From NCBI GenBank assembly GCA_938016515.1, contig CALILP010000068.1, positions 1 through 64,000 of the forward strand: a stretch of DNA of 64,000 bases, written 5' to 3'. The DNA comes from an uncultured Paracoccaceae bacterium. GTDB taxonomy: Bacteria > Pseudomonadota > Alphaproteobacteria > Rhodobacterales > Rhodobacteraceae. A program made the translations under genes and the position numbers. Below are positions 26,547 to 35,314 of the stretch, in pieces; within the stretch, counting starts at the first letter, position 1; each line of letters opens with the position of its first letter. The notes beneath the pieces are model-generated. The model was given only the letters and a program-made list of their open reading frames with translations. It did no database searches and had not been told where the DNA came from.

Positions 26547-27851
26547 ATGTCGACGCTCTACCGAAACGACAAGGTGGCAGCCTTTCCCAACAGTTGGTAT
26601 GCCGCCACTGTCACGCATCCTCCGCTGCGCCCTGACCTGCGCGGCACCCAGACCGCAGATGTCTGCGTCATCGGGGCCGGGTATACGGGACTGACCGCTG
26701 CACGCACCCTCGCGGCCAAAGGGCTATCCGTGATCGTTTTGGAAGCCCACCGCGCCGGATTTGGCGCATCAGGGCGCAATGGCGGACAGGTAGCGACAGG
26801 TCTTGGTCTGGCGCAACGCGACCTGATCCGAAAGTATGGCGAGGCACCGGCCCGCGCACTTTGGGACTTTAGCTTGGAGGCCACAGCGGACGTCGCGGCA
26901 AACTGCACCGCCTTCGGCCCCGAGACATGTCACCGGTGGGGGATTGCCCATGGGTGCTATACGGATACCGAATATGCAAAGCACGCACAGGAAGCCCGGT
27001 TTCTGGCTGATCACTATGGCTATGCAAAGATCGAACCCCAAGACAAATCCACCTTCGCTGAGACGGTCAAAACAACCAGCTATGCAGGTGGTGTCATCGA
27101 CCGGGGTGGTGCGCATATCCACCCTCTGCGCTATGCCCTTGCGCTGGCACGGGCCACAGAGGATGCAGGCGCCGTCATCTATGAAAACAGCCCGGCCCAT
27201 CACATCGCCAAAGGGGATACGGCCTCGGTCCGGACCAGCAAAGGCCGGGTGAACGCGAAACATGTGGTCATCGCAACCAACGGCTACATCGCTGGATTGG
27301 ACCGACAGGTAGCTGCAAAGGTTGTGCCGTTGAACAGTTTCATCATCGCAACCGAACCATTGGAGGATCGGGCAAAGGACATCATCGCAGAGGATATCGC
27401 GGTCGAGGACAGCAAGCATTTTGTAAATTACTATCGCATGAGCGAAGACAAAAGACTGCTGTTCGGTGGCCGGGCCTCGGCCAAGGTCGCCTTCCCGACA
27501 GATATTGCAGGCCTGCTGCGACCAAGGATGACCGATCTGTTCCCGCGGCTGGGTGATGTCAGAATTGACTTTGCCTGGGGCGGCGCACTTGGTGTGACCG
27601 CAACAGGCATGCCGGCGGCCTTGCGGGTTGCGCCCAACATCCTGTCAGCCGGTGGCTTCAATGGCCATGGGGTCGCGCTATCGGGCCTGTGCGGCAAGAT
27701 CATGGGCGAGGCGATTGCAGGACAGGCCGGGCGCTTTGACACACTTGCGACATTGCCCACGGTCACCTTTCCAGGCGGGCCGCTGTTCGGACGTAGTGTG
27801 CTGGGCCTGTATCTAGCCTGGCAGGGTTTGCGCGAAAAACTTGGCGTCTAG
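26547..27851 (+). CDS. FAD-dependent amine oxidoreductase (PuuB-like)
   Basis: A 434-residue flavoprotein of the DAO family. The N-terminal Rossmann motif VCVIGAGYTGLTAARTLAAKG is followed by GFGASGRNGGQVATG, typical of gamma-glutamylputrescine oxidases. The C-terminal GGFNGHGVALSGLCG contacts FAD. The expected reaction is oxidation of a gamma-glutamylated amine to its aldehyde with release of hydrogen peroxide. It starts 1 bp after the second ligase gene. An aldehyde dehydrogenase for the next step (PuuC) is not present in the window. Confidence 0.9.
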   Translation: MSTLYRNDKVAAFPNSWYAATVTHPPLRPDLRGTQTADVCVIGAGYTGLTAARTLAAKGLSVIVLEAHRAGFGASGRNGGQVATGLGLAQRDLIRKYGEAPARALWDFSLEATADVAANCTAFGPETCHRWGIAHGCYTDTEYAKHAQEARFLADHYGYAKIEPQDKSTFAETVKTTSYAGGVIDRGGAHIHPLRYALALARATEDAGAVIYENSPAHHIAKGDTASVRTSKGRVNAKHVVIATNGYIAGLDRQVAAKVVPLNSFIIATEPLEDRAKDIIAEDIAVEDSKHFVNYYRMSEDKRLLFGGRASAKVAFPTDIAGLLRPRMTDLFPRLGDVRIDFAWGGALGVTATGMPAALRVAPNILSAGGFNGHGVALSGLCGKIMGEAIAGQAGRFDTLATLPTVTFPGGPLFGRSVLGLYLAWQGLREKLGV

Positions 27852-27858
27852 GGGGGCA

Positions 27859-27905
27859 CAATTTCTTTCTTAAGAAATTGGGGACAGACTTTGTCCCAAA
27901 GCCTG
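27859..27905. repeat. Twin-hairpin dispersed repeat, copy B
   Basis: CAATTTCTT/AAGAAATTG (27859-27880) followed by CAGACTTT-GTCCC-AAAGCCTG (27885-27905, one mismatch). The second loop GTCCC is the complement of GGGAC in copy C. It lies between the convergent FAD oxidase and YbjN-type genes and may terminate both. Confidence 0.75.
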
Positions 27906-28409
27906 CTAGGCCCGCCCGTAAGCCTCTGCCATGGCAATCTGAACCGCATCGGCCGGGTCACGCTCGGCCCAGGTCACAAGCTGCACAGCAGGATAGAAAC
28001 GTTCGCAACTGGCGACAGCGGCCCCGATCATCGTATCCACCTGTTCGGCCGTTGGCACCTGATCGCCCGCAAGAACCAAACCATAGCGATACACCATCAT
28101 CCGCTGCTCTTCCCACCAGGTAAATGACCCGGCCCAACACATATCGTTGATGGTATTCAACGCCTCATACAGCGCGGGCATTCGGCCTTCTGGTGGCTCC
28201 ATTTCATACGTGCAGATCAGGCGCAGGGTTTCGTCGATGGCCGACCAGGCAAGAGTGATGGAATATGTCCGCCATTGGCCTTCGACGGCCATAGCAATCT
28301 GGTCGTCATGGATGCGGTCAAACTCCCACGCGTGATGCGTGGCAATGTGTTCGACCAGATCAATCGGATGCTGATCGTCTACGTCGAGATAGGATTCGGA
28401 AAGTGCCAT
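27906..28409 (-). CDS. YbjN-domain protein
   Basis: A 167-residue soluble protein of the YbjN/type III chaperone-like fold. The order is LDVDDQHPIDLVEHIATHHAWEF, then VEGQWRTYSITLAWSAIDETLRLICTYEM, then NDMCWAGSFTWWEEQRMMVYRYGL, as in the roseobacter family. YbjN-like proteins are thought to be chaperone-like or regulatory, but no firm activity is known. I chose ATG at 28409 (MALSESYLDV). The stop codon abuts twin-hairpin repeat B. Confidence 0.87.
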   Translation of the reverse strand: MALSESYLDVDDQHPIDLVEHIATHHAWEFDRIHDDQIAMAVEGQWRTYSITLAWSAIDETLRLICTYEMEPPEGRMPALYEALNTINDMCWAGSFTWWEEQRMMVYRYGLVLAGDQVPTAEQVDTMIGAAVASCERFYPAVQLVTWAERDPADAVQIAMAEAYGRA

Positions 28410-28641
28410 GGCTGCGCCCCTCGCCTGTCTTGCGGCATGGCATGGCAGCGCCAGCACCGCTATGTGACTGCTCTAGGGTCAGTGGTTTTTGTTCTCTGGC
28501 CCTACGATATATGGTGCGCGAGGGGCGCGCGCCTGTAAAGCCATTTCTTGGGGACAACGGTGCACAAACCGCAGTATCTTGTGGACAAATCAAGATTTGT
28601 GCGACTTTGGGAAGCTGACCGCGCAAATCTTATGAAAGACG

Positions 28642-29274
28642 TCATTCTTGGGCGACGCCTGACAGACTTATTGTTGCGGCCTCTCCATTGTAGAGTGCCG
28701 TGCTGTCCACCCCCGAAAAGCTGACGGCCGCTGTCGGGTTACCGCGAAGGACGCCTGCAAATGCACCCCCTGCATCAATCTCTATGTCATCGCCCAGCAA
28801 CTTGCCTCGGAACGTTCCGGTGACATCACTGGACGCTTCGGTTCCGGCACCGATCCGCGCATCATCGACCCGCAGTTCACCATCAAGACGAACAGTACTC
28901 CCGGACATGTCTGCCCCTGCAAAGTCGTCCATCCGAGCTGCAAAAAATGGCCCCGCAAAATCCGCGTTGATCACTGCGTCCCCAGTCAAGGTCATGGCCT
29001 GCGCGGTCGCCTGCGGCGTGACAACGATTTGCGCCATCCCGGTAAAAGTGGCGGCACCAACGGTCGGGACCACGCCTTCAGGCGACGCAGAAATGCCCAA
29101 GACCTGACCCGACAAGCTATCAAATTGTGCCGCTACCAGCTCTGCCTCATCTGAAGAGATTGGACCGAACGGGGTGCGACCTTCGAATGAGAATGGGTTT
29201 GACCCGGCACCACCACAGGCTGCCAAAACAAGCAGAGCACCGAGAATCAGGCTGATACGAAGTGGTTGCGGCAT
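28642..29274 (-). CDS. Probable lipoprotein, unknown function
   Basis: A 210-residue exported protein whose N-terminus MPQPLRISLILGALLVLAAC ends in a lipobox (LAAC, Cys20), so it should be lipidated and membrane-anchored. The rest is Gly/Ala/Thr-rich with short alternating strands (for example FTGMAQIVVTPQATAQAMTL, then DSTALYNGEAATISLSG). This resembles the beta-barrel C-lobe of transferrin-binding-protein-like or HphA-type lipoproteins, which is a weak guess. I chose ATG at 29274 for the lipoprotein signal. It is divergent from the M42 peptidase gene. Confidence 0.75.
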   Translation of the reverse strand: MPQPLRISLILGALLVLAACGGAGSNPFSFEGRTPFGPISSDEAELVAAQFDSLSGQVLGISASPEGVVPTVGAATFTGMAQIVVTPQATAQAMTLTGDAVINADFAGPFFAARMDDFAGADMSGSTVRLDGELRVDDARIGAGTEASSDVTGTFRGKLLGDDIEIDAGGAFAGVLRGNPTAAVSFSGVDSTALYNGEAATISLSGVAQE

Positions 29275-29443
29275 AGGACGTCCTTTGGGTTGTATATCGA
29301 ACGCCCCACTATCTTCGACATCCGAGCAGCATTGCGACAGGAATTTGGCAAACTTTTGTTTCAGCGGAAATACACCCATGTGTCTTGTCTTCACCAATCG
29401 CCAGCCCCAAACTACACCAATCCACCCCAGACGGAGCACCGCC

Positions 29444-30475
29444 ATGAACCTCTCCCTTCTCAAAGCCTTATGCGAAACCCCCGGTGTTCCCGGCAACGAG
29501 CATCGGGTTCGTGATCTGATCACATCCGAGATCAAGGACCTGTTTGATGAGGTCAAGACCGACGCCATGGGGTCTTTGATGTGCAAGCGCACCGGAACAG
29601 AAGATGCCCCCACCAAAGTCATGTTGCTGTGTCACATGGACGAGATCGGGTTTCTTGTCAGCCACATCAGCAAGGATGGCTTTTTGTACCTGCAACCGGT
29701 CGGCGGCTTCGATGCACGCAATCTGTTTTCGCGCAGGGTTCGGGTTTGTACAGATGACGGCGACTATCTTGGGGTGATGAACCCCGGTGGCAAACCGGTC
29801 CACATCGCCTCGCCGGAGGATCGCAAGAAGGTGCCTGAGCTGGGTGAGTTTTTTGTTGATCTCGGCATGGGCAAGAAGGCCCATGATGTCATCAAGGTGG
29901 GTGATTTCGTTGTGATGGAAGAGCCCTTCATCGAGATCGGCGACAAGATCGTCTCCAAAGCGCTGGACAACCGGATTGCCTGCTGGCTGGGGATTGAGGC
30001 GATGCGGGCCCTTGGCGACAAGGGCAAAGGGGCCGAGATCCACGTCGTCTTTACCTGCCAGGAAGAGGTAGGGTTGCGTGGGGCGCGAACATCATCCTTT
30101 GCCGTAAAGCCGGATATTGGCATTGGGATCGACACGACCTTGGCATGTGACACCCCCGGTGTGCCTGAAAAAGACGCGACGACAACGCAAGGCAAAGGGT
30201 TTGGTCTGCATGTGCGCGACAGCTCTTTCATCGCAGACCGCGATCTGGTCCGCGAGATTGAAGCTCTCGCGATCAAACACGACATTCCGTACCAGCGCAC
30301 GATGTTGGGGGCTGGCGGTCAGGATGGTGCTGCGGCCCAACAGGCTGCCGCAGGAGCACGCGCCATTGGGATTGTGGTGGGCACCCGCTACATTCACACG
30401 GTGACTGAGATGATCGAGAAAGATGATCTGCAGGCTGCCCTTGATATCCTCGTGGCATATCTGTCAGAGTTTTAG
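29444..30475 (+). CDS. M42-family metallopeptidase
   Basis: A 343-residue cytosolic aminopeptidase of the M42 (glutamyl aminopeptidase/PepA-like) family with two metal ions. Ligand motifs are LLCHMDEIGFLV (His), ALDNRIACW (bridging Asp), QEEVGLRGA (catalytic Glu and ligand), IGIDTTLACDTPG (Asp) and the C-terminal RYIHTVTEM (His). The family usually forms tetrahedral dodecamers that trim peptides. I chose ATG at 29444 (MNLSLLKALCETPGVPGNE), with GGAG about 7 nt upstream. Confidence 0.92.
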   Translation: MNLSLLKALCETPGVPGNEHRVRDLITSEIKDLFDEVKTDAMGSLMCKRTGTEDAPTKVMLLCHMDEIGFLVSHISKDGFLYLQPVGGFDARNLFSRRVRVCTDDGDYLGVMNPGGKPVHIASPEDRKKVPELGEFFVDLGMGKKAHDVIKVGDFVVMEEPFIEIGDKIVSKALDNRIACWLGIEAMRALGDKGKGAEIHVVFTCQEEVGLRGARTSSFAVKPDIGIGIDTTLACDTPGVPEKDATTTQGKGFGLHVRDSSFIADRDLVREIEALAIKHDIPYQRTMLGAGGQDGAAAQQAAAGARAIGIVVGTRYIHTVTEMIEKDDLQAALDILVAYLSEF

Positions 30476-30503
30476 GGGTGCACCAGCGTCCAATGGGGTC
30501 ATG

Positions 30504-30523
30504 CAAATTTTCTAGAAAATTTG
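30504..30523. repeat. 20-bp perfect palindrome
   Basis: CAAATTTTCT/AGAAAATTTG, a perfect palindrome without a loop, 28 bp after the M42 peptidase stop codon. It resembles the first hairpin of the twin-hairpin repeats (CAATTTCT/AGAAATTG) with extra bases, but no second hairpin follows. Confidence 0.6.
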
Positions 30524-30563
30524 GGGGATTTCGCTCTATCACATCGTGACGTCTGGCGCTGCA

Positions 30564-30620
30564 GGGGCGCTGCCCCCGCCCTACGGGCTCCCCCGGGATA
30601 TAGAATGAAACAAAGAAGCG
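30564..30620 (-). repeat. 3' element with CTTCTTTGTTTC and TATATCCCGGGGG, copy 1
   Basis: Read on the minus strand just after the ubiK stop codon: CTTCTTTGTTTC, a few bases, TATATCCCGGGGG, then a GC-rich segment that folds (GGGGC/GCCCC). The same ordered blocks follow the threonine aldolase gene at 59587-59640 in the same orientation to the gene. Confidence 0.65.
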
Positions 30621-30621
30621 C

Positions 30622-30867
30622 TTAGGCCTGCTTTTCCTCAAGTGCGGCGACCCGTGCAGCAAGCGCTTCATTTTCTTCTCGCGCTTTTTGCGCCATGGCC
30701 CGCACCGCGTCGAATTCTTCACGGGTGACGAAATCTCTGTCAGCCAACCAACGGTCCATCATCGATTTCATCGCATTGTTGGCTTCGTCCTTAGCCCCCT
30801 GGGCCACGCCCATCGCGTTGGTCATGAGTTGCGACAGATCGTCAAAGACTTTGTTCTTGGATTGCAT
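30622..30867 (-). CDS. ubiK: Ubiquinone biosynthesis accessory factor UbiK (BMFP family)
   Basis: An 81-residue protein with the family pattern KVFDDLSQLMTNAMGVAQGA, then DRDFVTREEFDAVRAMAQKA, and a C-terminal coiled coil (REENEALAARVAALEEKQA). UbiK helps the Ubi complex in aerobic ubiquinone synthesis in E. coli and binds lipids; the family was formerly called BMFP/DUF526. The start is ATG at 30867. It is divergent from lgt with 109 bp between starts, an order I recall from related genomes. Confidence 0.88.
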   Translation of the reverse strand: MQSKNKVFDDLSQLMTNAMGVAQGAKDEANNAMKSMMDRWLADRDFVTREEFDAVRAMAQKAREENEALAARVAALEEKQA

Positions 30868-30976
30868 CCGCGTGCTCCCTTTTCGGCTTGGGGTTTATAT
30901 GGGCCCTGTACGGCCTCAGTGCAAGGAATGGTGCGACCCGGTTGACTTTGCCGCAGGCACTGGACATGTCGGAAAC

Positions 30977-31861
30977 ATGAGCACCCCGATCCCGTTTCCC
31001 GCTATTTCGCCCGAGATTTTCGCGATCAATCTGTTTGGGTTTGAATTGGCCCTGCGGTGGTATGCCATGGGCTATATCGTGGGGATTGCCATTGGTTGGC
31101 AGATCATCGCCTTTGCCTTACGCCGCCCACACCTTTGGCGTGGGAACGTGGCTCCGATGGATCCCAAACAGTTGGAAGACTTGCTGACTTATATTGTCAT
31201 CGGCGTGATCGGTGGTGGCAGACTGGGGTATGTCCTTTTCTACAACCCTGCTCAATTTATCGCCAATCCGTGGGAAATCCCGATGATTTGGACGGGTGGC
31301 CTGTCCTTTCACGGTGGTTTTCTGGGGGTGATTGCGGCCGTGTTTCTGTTTAGCAAGCGTCACGCTGTCTCTTTGCCCGCGCTGTCTGACATCATTGCCG
31401 TTGCTGCAACGCCAGCCATCTTGCTGGTCCGCATCGCTAACTTCATCAATGCAGAGCTGTGGGGCCGGCCCACTGACCTTCCATGGGCCGTGGCCTTTCC
31501 CGGCGAGGCCGCGCAGGCCTGTGCGACTGCTACCACCTTGTGTGGCCGGCATCCCTCGCAATTGTATGAAGCTGGTCTGGAAGGTCTTTTGCTGGGGGCC
31601 GTTCTGTTGGTGCTTGCCTTTGGACGCGGCGCGCTCAAGCGGTCCTGGCTTCTGACGGGCACGTTTTTTGCAGGGTACGGCATTGCCCGCTTTGTGGTGG
31701 AGTTTGTCCGTCAGCCGGATGCCCAATTCGTCTCTGTCGGCAATCCGTTGGGGCTGGCCTTTCACCTAGACGGCTGGGGCGTGACGATGGGGCAGACCCT
31801 GTCTTTGCCGATGATCCTGATTGGCTTGGCCACCGTCCTTGTGGCCCGCAAACGCGCATGA
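30977..31861 (+). CDS. lgt: Prolipoprotein diacylglyceryl transferase
   Basis: A 294-residue inner-membrane enzyme that moves a diacylglyceryl group from phosphatidylglycerol to the lipobox cysteine of prolipoproteins. Seven or so membrane helices are visible, with the signatures GGRLGYVLFYNP, GGLSFHGGFLG (the HGG motif), GRHPSQLYEA and RFVVEFVRQPD. Length is standard. I chose ATG at 30977 (MSTPIPFPAISPEIFAI). It overlaps the following midA-like gene by 4 bp. The lipoprotein encoded at 28.6-29.3 kb is a likely substrate class. Confidence 0.97.
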   Translation: MSTPIPFPAISPEIFAINLFGFELALRWYAMGYIVGIAIGWQIIAFALRRPHLWRGNVAPMDPKQLEDLLTYIVIGVIGGGRLGYVLFYNPAQFIANPWEIPMIWTGGLSFHGGFLGVIAAVFLFSKRHAVSLPALSDIIAVAATPAILLVRIANFINAELWGRPTDLPWAVAFPGEAAQACATATTLCGRHPSQLYEAGLEGLLLGAVLLVLAFGRGALKRSWLLTGTFFAGYGIARFVVEFVRQPDAQFVSVGNPLGLAFHLDGWGVTMGQTLSLPMILIGLATVLVARKRA

Positions 31862-32916
31862 CCCCCTTGGCAAAGGTCATCGCCGCCCGGATTGCGCGGA
31901 CCGGCCCTATGTCGATGGCAGAGTATATGGCCGAGTGCCTGCTGAACCCAGAGCATGGCTACTACGCAACCCGTGACCCTTTGGGCCGTGCGGGCGATTT
32001 CATCACGGCCCCCGAAATCAGCCAGATGTTTGGTGAGGTGTTGGGCCTTGCACTGGCGCAGACCTGGATGGACCAAGGGTGCCCGGCGTCATTCACGCTG
32101 GCAGAGCTGGGTCCCGGTCGCGGTACTTTGATGGCCGATATCTTGCGGGCCACCACGTCGGTACCTGGATTCCGCGCCGCCGCGCAGGTCCATCTTGTAG
32201 AAGCCTCGCCGGTCTTGCGCGCAAAGCAAGCCAAAGTGGTGCCTGATGCGACTTGGCACGATGATATCAGTGCCCTGCCAGACCAGCCCACATTTTTGGT
32301 GGCCAATGAGTTTTTCGACGCCCTGCCCATTCGCCAGTTCACCCGTGATGCGGCAGGCTGGCGCGAACATATAGTGGGGCTGACCGACGGGGCTTTGACC
32401 AAGGGCCTGTCCGATGCGGCCCCGATTGCAGCGCTAGACCATCGCTTGGGCGATACCCAACCGGGCCAAGTGGTCGAGCTTTGTCCGGCTTTGCCCGGTG
32501 TCGTTGGTGCGCTTGGCGCCGTGATCGGTGCACACGGTGGCGCTGCTTTGATCATCGACTACGGGGACTGGCGGTCGCTGGGTGATACGCTTCAGGCCAT
32601 TGCAGACCACAAACCGGTTGATCCGCTCGCGCAACCCGGCGAGGCCGATCTTACCGCCCATGTGGATTTTGAGACAATTGCGCAGGCCTGTCATCCTGCC
32701 GCCATGTCTCGCGTCAGTACCCAAGGCGTCTTTCTCGAGCGCCTTGGGATAACCCAAAGGGCGCAAATGCTGGCCCAACGCTTAAGCGGCCCTGCCCTTG
32801 ACCAGCATATCGCCGCCCATCGCCGCTTGACCCACCCCGACGAGATGGGCGACATATTCAAGGTGATCGGAATCTACCCTCCGACAGCAACACCGCCACC
32901 TGGACTTGCACAATAA
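31858..32916 (+). CDS. MidA/NDUFAF7-type SAM-dependent methyltransferase
   Basis: A 352-residue protein of the family that includes mitochondrial NDUFAF7/MidA, an arginine methyltransferase needed for complex I assembly. Visible motifs are MSMAEYMAECLLNPEHGYY and GDFITAPEISQMFGE at the N-terminus, SAM motif I ELGPGRGTLMADIL, and VANEFFDALPIRQF. A role on NADH dehydrogenase in bacteria is inferred from the eukaryotic homologue. It is coupled to lgt (ATGA overlap) and followed 14 bp later by pgeF. Confidence 0.9.
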   Translation: MTPLAKVIAARIARTGPMSMAEYMAECLLNPEHGYYATRDPLGRAGDFITAPEISQMFGEVLGLALAQTWMDQGCPASFTLAELGPGRGTLMADILRATTSVPGFRAAAQVHLVEASPVLRAKQAKVVPDATWHDDISALPDQPTFLVANEFFDALPIRQFTRDAAGWREHIVGLTDGALTKGLSDAAPIAALDHRLGDTQPGQVVELCPALPGVVGALGAVIGAHGGAALIIDYGDWRSLGDTLQAIADHKPVDPLAQPGEADLTAHVDFETIAQACHPAAMSRVSTQGVFLERLGITQRAQMLAQRLSGPALDQHIAAHRRLTHPDEMGDIFKVIGIYPPTATPPPGLAQ

Positions 32917-32930
32917 AGGATCGGGCATTC

Positions 32931-33692
32931 GTGACACTTGATATCATCACAGATGATCTGCTTGCTGGCACAACACACGGATTTTTCACCCGCAAGGGCG
33001 GGGCTTCGTCAGGCGTCTATGCTGGGCTCAACTGCGGATTTGGCAGCTCTGACCAACACGAGATCGTGGCGATCAATCGCGACCGGGTCGCACAGGCCAT
33101 GGGCGTCGACTGCGATAGCCTGATTGGTGTGCATCAAGTCCACTCCCCTGATGTGATCACCGTCACTGCCGCAACGTCAGACAAACCCAAGGCAGATGCC
33201 ATGGTCACAAATGTGCCCGGCGTCGCTTTGTCGATCCTGACCGCTGACTGCCAACCGGTTCTGTTTTTGGACGCTCAGGCAAAAGTCGTTGGTGCCGCAC
33301 ATGCAGGGTGGAAAGGCGCGCTGGATGGGGTTTTGGAGAACACGCTGAATGCGATGGAGGCCTTGGGGGCCAAACGAGCGAACATCACGGCCGTGATAGG
33401 GCCATCAATCTCGCAAAGCGCATATGAAGTCGGGCCAGAATTCATGGACGCATTCTTGGCTGAAGACCCGTTGTTTGCCCGCTTCTTTGCACAAGGAAAC
33501 GGGGACAGGTTGCAGTTTGATTTGCCGGCCTTTGGTTTGATGCGCCTGCGGGGCGCAGGTATCGGCGAAGCAGGCTGGACCCGGCATTGCACGTACAGTG
33601 ATCCGAAACGGTTCTACAGCTACCGCAGGTCGGTTCACCACAAAGAAGCAGACTATGGCCGCCTGATCGCAGCCATCGTGTGCCCGACTTAG
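32931..33692 (+). CDS. pgeF: Peptidoglycan editing factor PgeF (multicopper polyphenol oxidase fold)
   Basis: A 253-residue protein of the YfiH/PgeF (DUF152, laccase-like) family, which in E. coli removes wrongly added L-Ser from peptidoglycan stem peptides. Conserved motifs are THGFFTRKGGASSGVYAGLN, GVHQVHSPDV (metal-binding His), SILTADCQPVLF (Cys) and AAHAGWKGALDG (His), plus the C-terminal YSYRRS. The start codon is GTG at 32931, preceded by AAAGGA. It is the third gene of the lgt-midA-pgeF run. Confidence 0.93.
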   Translation: MTLDIITDDLLAGTTHGFFTRKGGASSGVYAGLNCGFGSSDQHEIVAINRDRVAQAMGVDCDSLIGVHQVHSPDVITVTAATSDKPKADAMVTNVPGVALSILTADCQPVLFLDAQAKVVGAAHAGWKGALDGVLENTLNAMEALGAKRANITAVIGPSISQSAYEVGPEFMDAFLAEDPLFARFFAQGNGDRLQFDLPAFGLMRLRGAGIGEAGWTRHCTYSDPKRFYSYRRSVHHKEADYGRLIAAIVCPT

Positions 33693-33974
33693 GCAGGACT
33701 AAGGCAAGAACCCGCCACCCGATTGCCTCATTTTGCGAAACAATCCACCCTATCGGGATCATATTAGATTGCCACTCTGAGACAAATCTCTTGTTTTCAG
33801 TAAGTTACGCTAGGGCACCCCGGTCCTACAATCTATGACGTGAAAATCTGTTTTTTCACCGCATTTTTTGTTGTGACGGTCTAATTGCTGCCCGACTCAT
33901 CGCCCAGATTGTTCTCAGAAGCGCAACAACATGCGCCAGTGGAAACCAACAGATAGCTGCCAAAGGACGACCCG

Positions 33975-34160
33975 ATGACAAATGGAAACTGGATCAAGGA
34001 ACCCAAGACAGTGGCCAATGACTGCGAAGTCAACATGCCTTGGACACGCGGCCTGCGTCGCCAAGCAATGATCGCCCGCCGCCTTGAAACAGAAACACGC
34101 ACCGCGAAGATTACACTTCCGCCGATGCCTGCATTTATGTCCTCAGACATTACTGTCTAG
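33975..34160 (+). CDS. Small basic protein of unknown function
   Basis: A 61-residue frame, MTNGNWIKEPKTVANDCEVN then MPWTRGLRRQAMIARRL, ending SSDITV. Support comes from AAAGGA placed 8 nt before the ATG, a perfect terminator 50 bp after the stop codon, and unrelated flanking genes. The Arg-rich middle suggests contact with nucleic acid or membrane, but I do not recognise a family. It stands alone between pgeF and the Hint-fold gene. Confidence 0.6.
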   Translation: MTNGNWIKEPKTVANDCEVNMPWTRGLRRQAMIARRLETETRTAKITLPPMPAFMSSDITV

Positions 34161-34209
34161 GTAGACTTCCCCGACCTCCCTCCCCCGGCTTCCCAAGAGC
34201 CACCCGAGC

Positions 34210-34235
34210 AACCGCGCTGCATCCGCAGCGCGGTT
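34210..34235 (+). terminator. Rho-independent terminator after the small gene
   Basis: A perfect 11-bp stem AACCGCGCTGC/GCAGCGCGGTT with a 4-nt loop ATCC, followed by GATTCTTGTTT. It lies 50 bp after the stop codon at 34160. Confidence 0.85.
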
Positions 34236-34485
34236 GATTCTTGTTTGGACATGCGAAACACGCGCCTCAAAAGTTATCCACATCCAAATGTGGCGCGACC
34301 GTTCGCGCTGCGCGAACAATCCGATATCCCATCATGGATTGACCGGGCAAGCGGCGATTTTTTCATATTCTTTTGACCATAAGCACTCTAATCAGCCACA
34401 TTCGTGAGACTACAATGTACTCCTCAGATGTTGTCGGTGGGGCCGACAGATGTGTGAACCAGTTCTTAGTTTAATAGGTGCTCGC
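34236..34485. other. Intergenic region upstream of the Hint-fold gene
   Basis: About 250 bp without a gene. It holds the CCACAT/ATGTGG hairpin near 34278-34293, GTTCGCGCTGCGCGAAC near 34313, and a short stem TGTCGG/CCGACA at 34432-34448 just before the start of the Hint-fold gene. One DnaA-box-like TTATCCACA lies at 34274. I see no convincing promoter. Confidence 0.5.
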
Positions 34486-35289
34486 ATGAATAAGTCCCAC
34501 ACTACCGTCGCTGGCCTCGCGACGGAACGCTCACATCAGCTGCCAGCCACTCAGGTTGAACGGCTCACTAGTCAAGATGGGCGGCAACCCCGCGCAAAAC
34601 CACTTATGCGCAAATACGAAGTCGCCCATCTGACATCCACCTTCGAGATCGAAGAGTTTACGCGGATTGCACCTGCAACAACGCCATTCGAGGACGCATT
34701 TGCAGCGATTGGTCGCGGTGCAATCCTGCAAACCGAAATGGGCCCAGTTGCAGTCGAAGATTTGCTGCCGGGCGACAAAGTCAAAACAGAGTCGAATGGC
34801 TTTCAGACACTGCTCTGGCGCGGAACAATGACCATCGTTCCGGGTGCACAAAACAAGCGCCCCGAAATGGGAACGATGACCCGGATCACATCAGATGCGA
34901 TGGGTTACGGCCGCCCAGGACCAGACCTTATCTTAGGGCCATCAGCGCGCATCTTGCACAAAGCCCCCGGCATGAAGACATTGACGGGCAGTGACGTGGC
35001 ATTTGTTCCGGTTCGCGACTTTATCGATGGCTCTAGCATTATTGAACTCAAGCCGATTGCGCCTGTCCATTGTTATCAACTTGGGTTCGAAAACCATGAA
35101 CGGATCAGCGTGAACGGGATCGAGGTCGAAACGCTTCACCCCGGCCTGCCACACATGATGCAAATGCGTCAGGACATGCAGCTGCTGTTCATGTCCCTGT
35201 TTCCGCACAAACAACGCTTGTCAGATTTCGAAGCGCTGTTGCATCCACGGATCAACCTTCGCGATCTGGATCTATTTGCCGTTGCCTAA
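34486..35289 (+). CDS. Hint (hedgehog/intein)-fold protein
   Basis: A 267-residue protein whose core from about residue 70 (AAIGRGAILQTEMGPVAVED, then LLPGDKVKTESNGFQTLLWR) matches the Hint_2 domain common in roseobacters. It continues through ILGPSARILHK and PVRDFID to NGIEVETLHPG. The position usually filled by the autoprocessing Cys or Ser at the start of the Hint domain is Ala/Gly here, so self-cleavage looks doubtful. No signal peptide is seen. I chose ATG at 34486; an ATG at 34450 is also in frame. Confidence 0.8.
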   Translation: MNKSHTTVAGLATERSHQLPATQVERLTSQDGRQPRAKPLMRKYEVAHLTSTFEIEEFTRIAPATTPFEDAFAAIGRGAILQTEMGPVAVEDLLPGDKVKTESNGFQTLLWRGTMTIVPGAQNKRPEMGTMTRITSDAMGYGRPGPDLILGPSARILHKAPGMKTLTGSDVAFVPVRDFIDGSSIIELKPIAPVHCYQLGFENHERISVNGIEVETLHPGLPHMMQMRQDMQLLFMSLFPHKQRLSDFEALLHPRINLRDLDLFAVA

Positions 35290-35314
35290 GCAATCCTAAG
35301 GCGCTGAAAGAAGG

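Noticed and set aside
34274-34282. DnaA box TTATCCACA
   Set aside because: A single box without others nearby, no AT-rich unwinding region and no dnaA, gidA or parAB genes around; not an origin.
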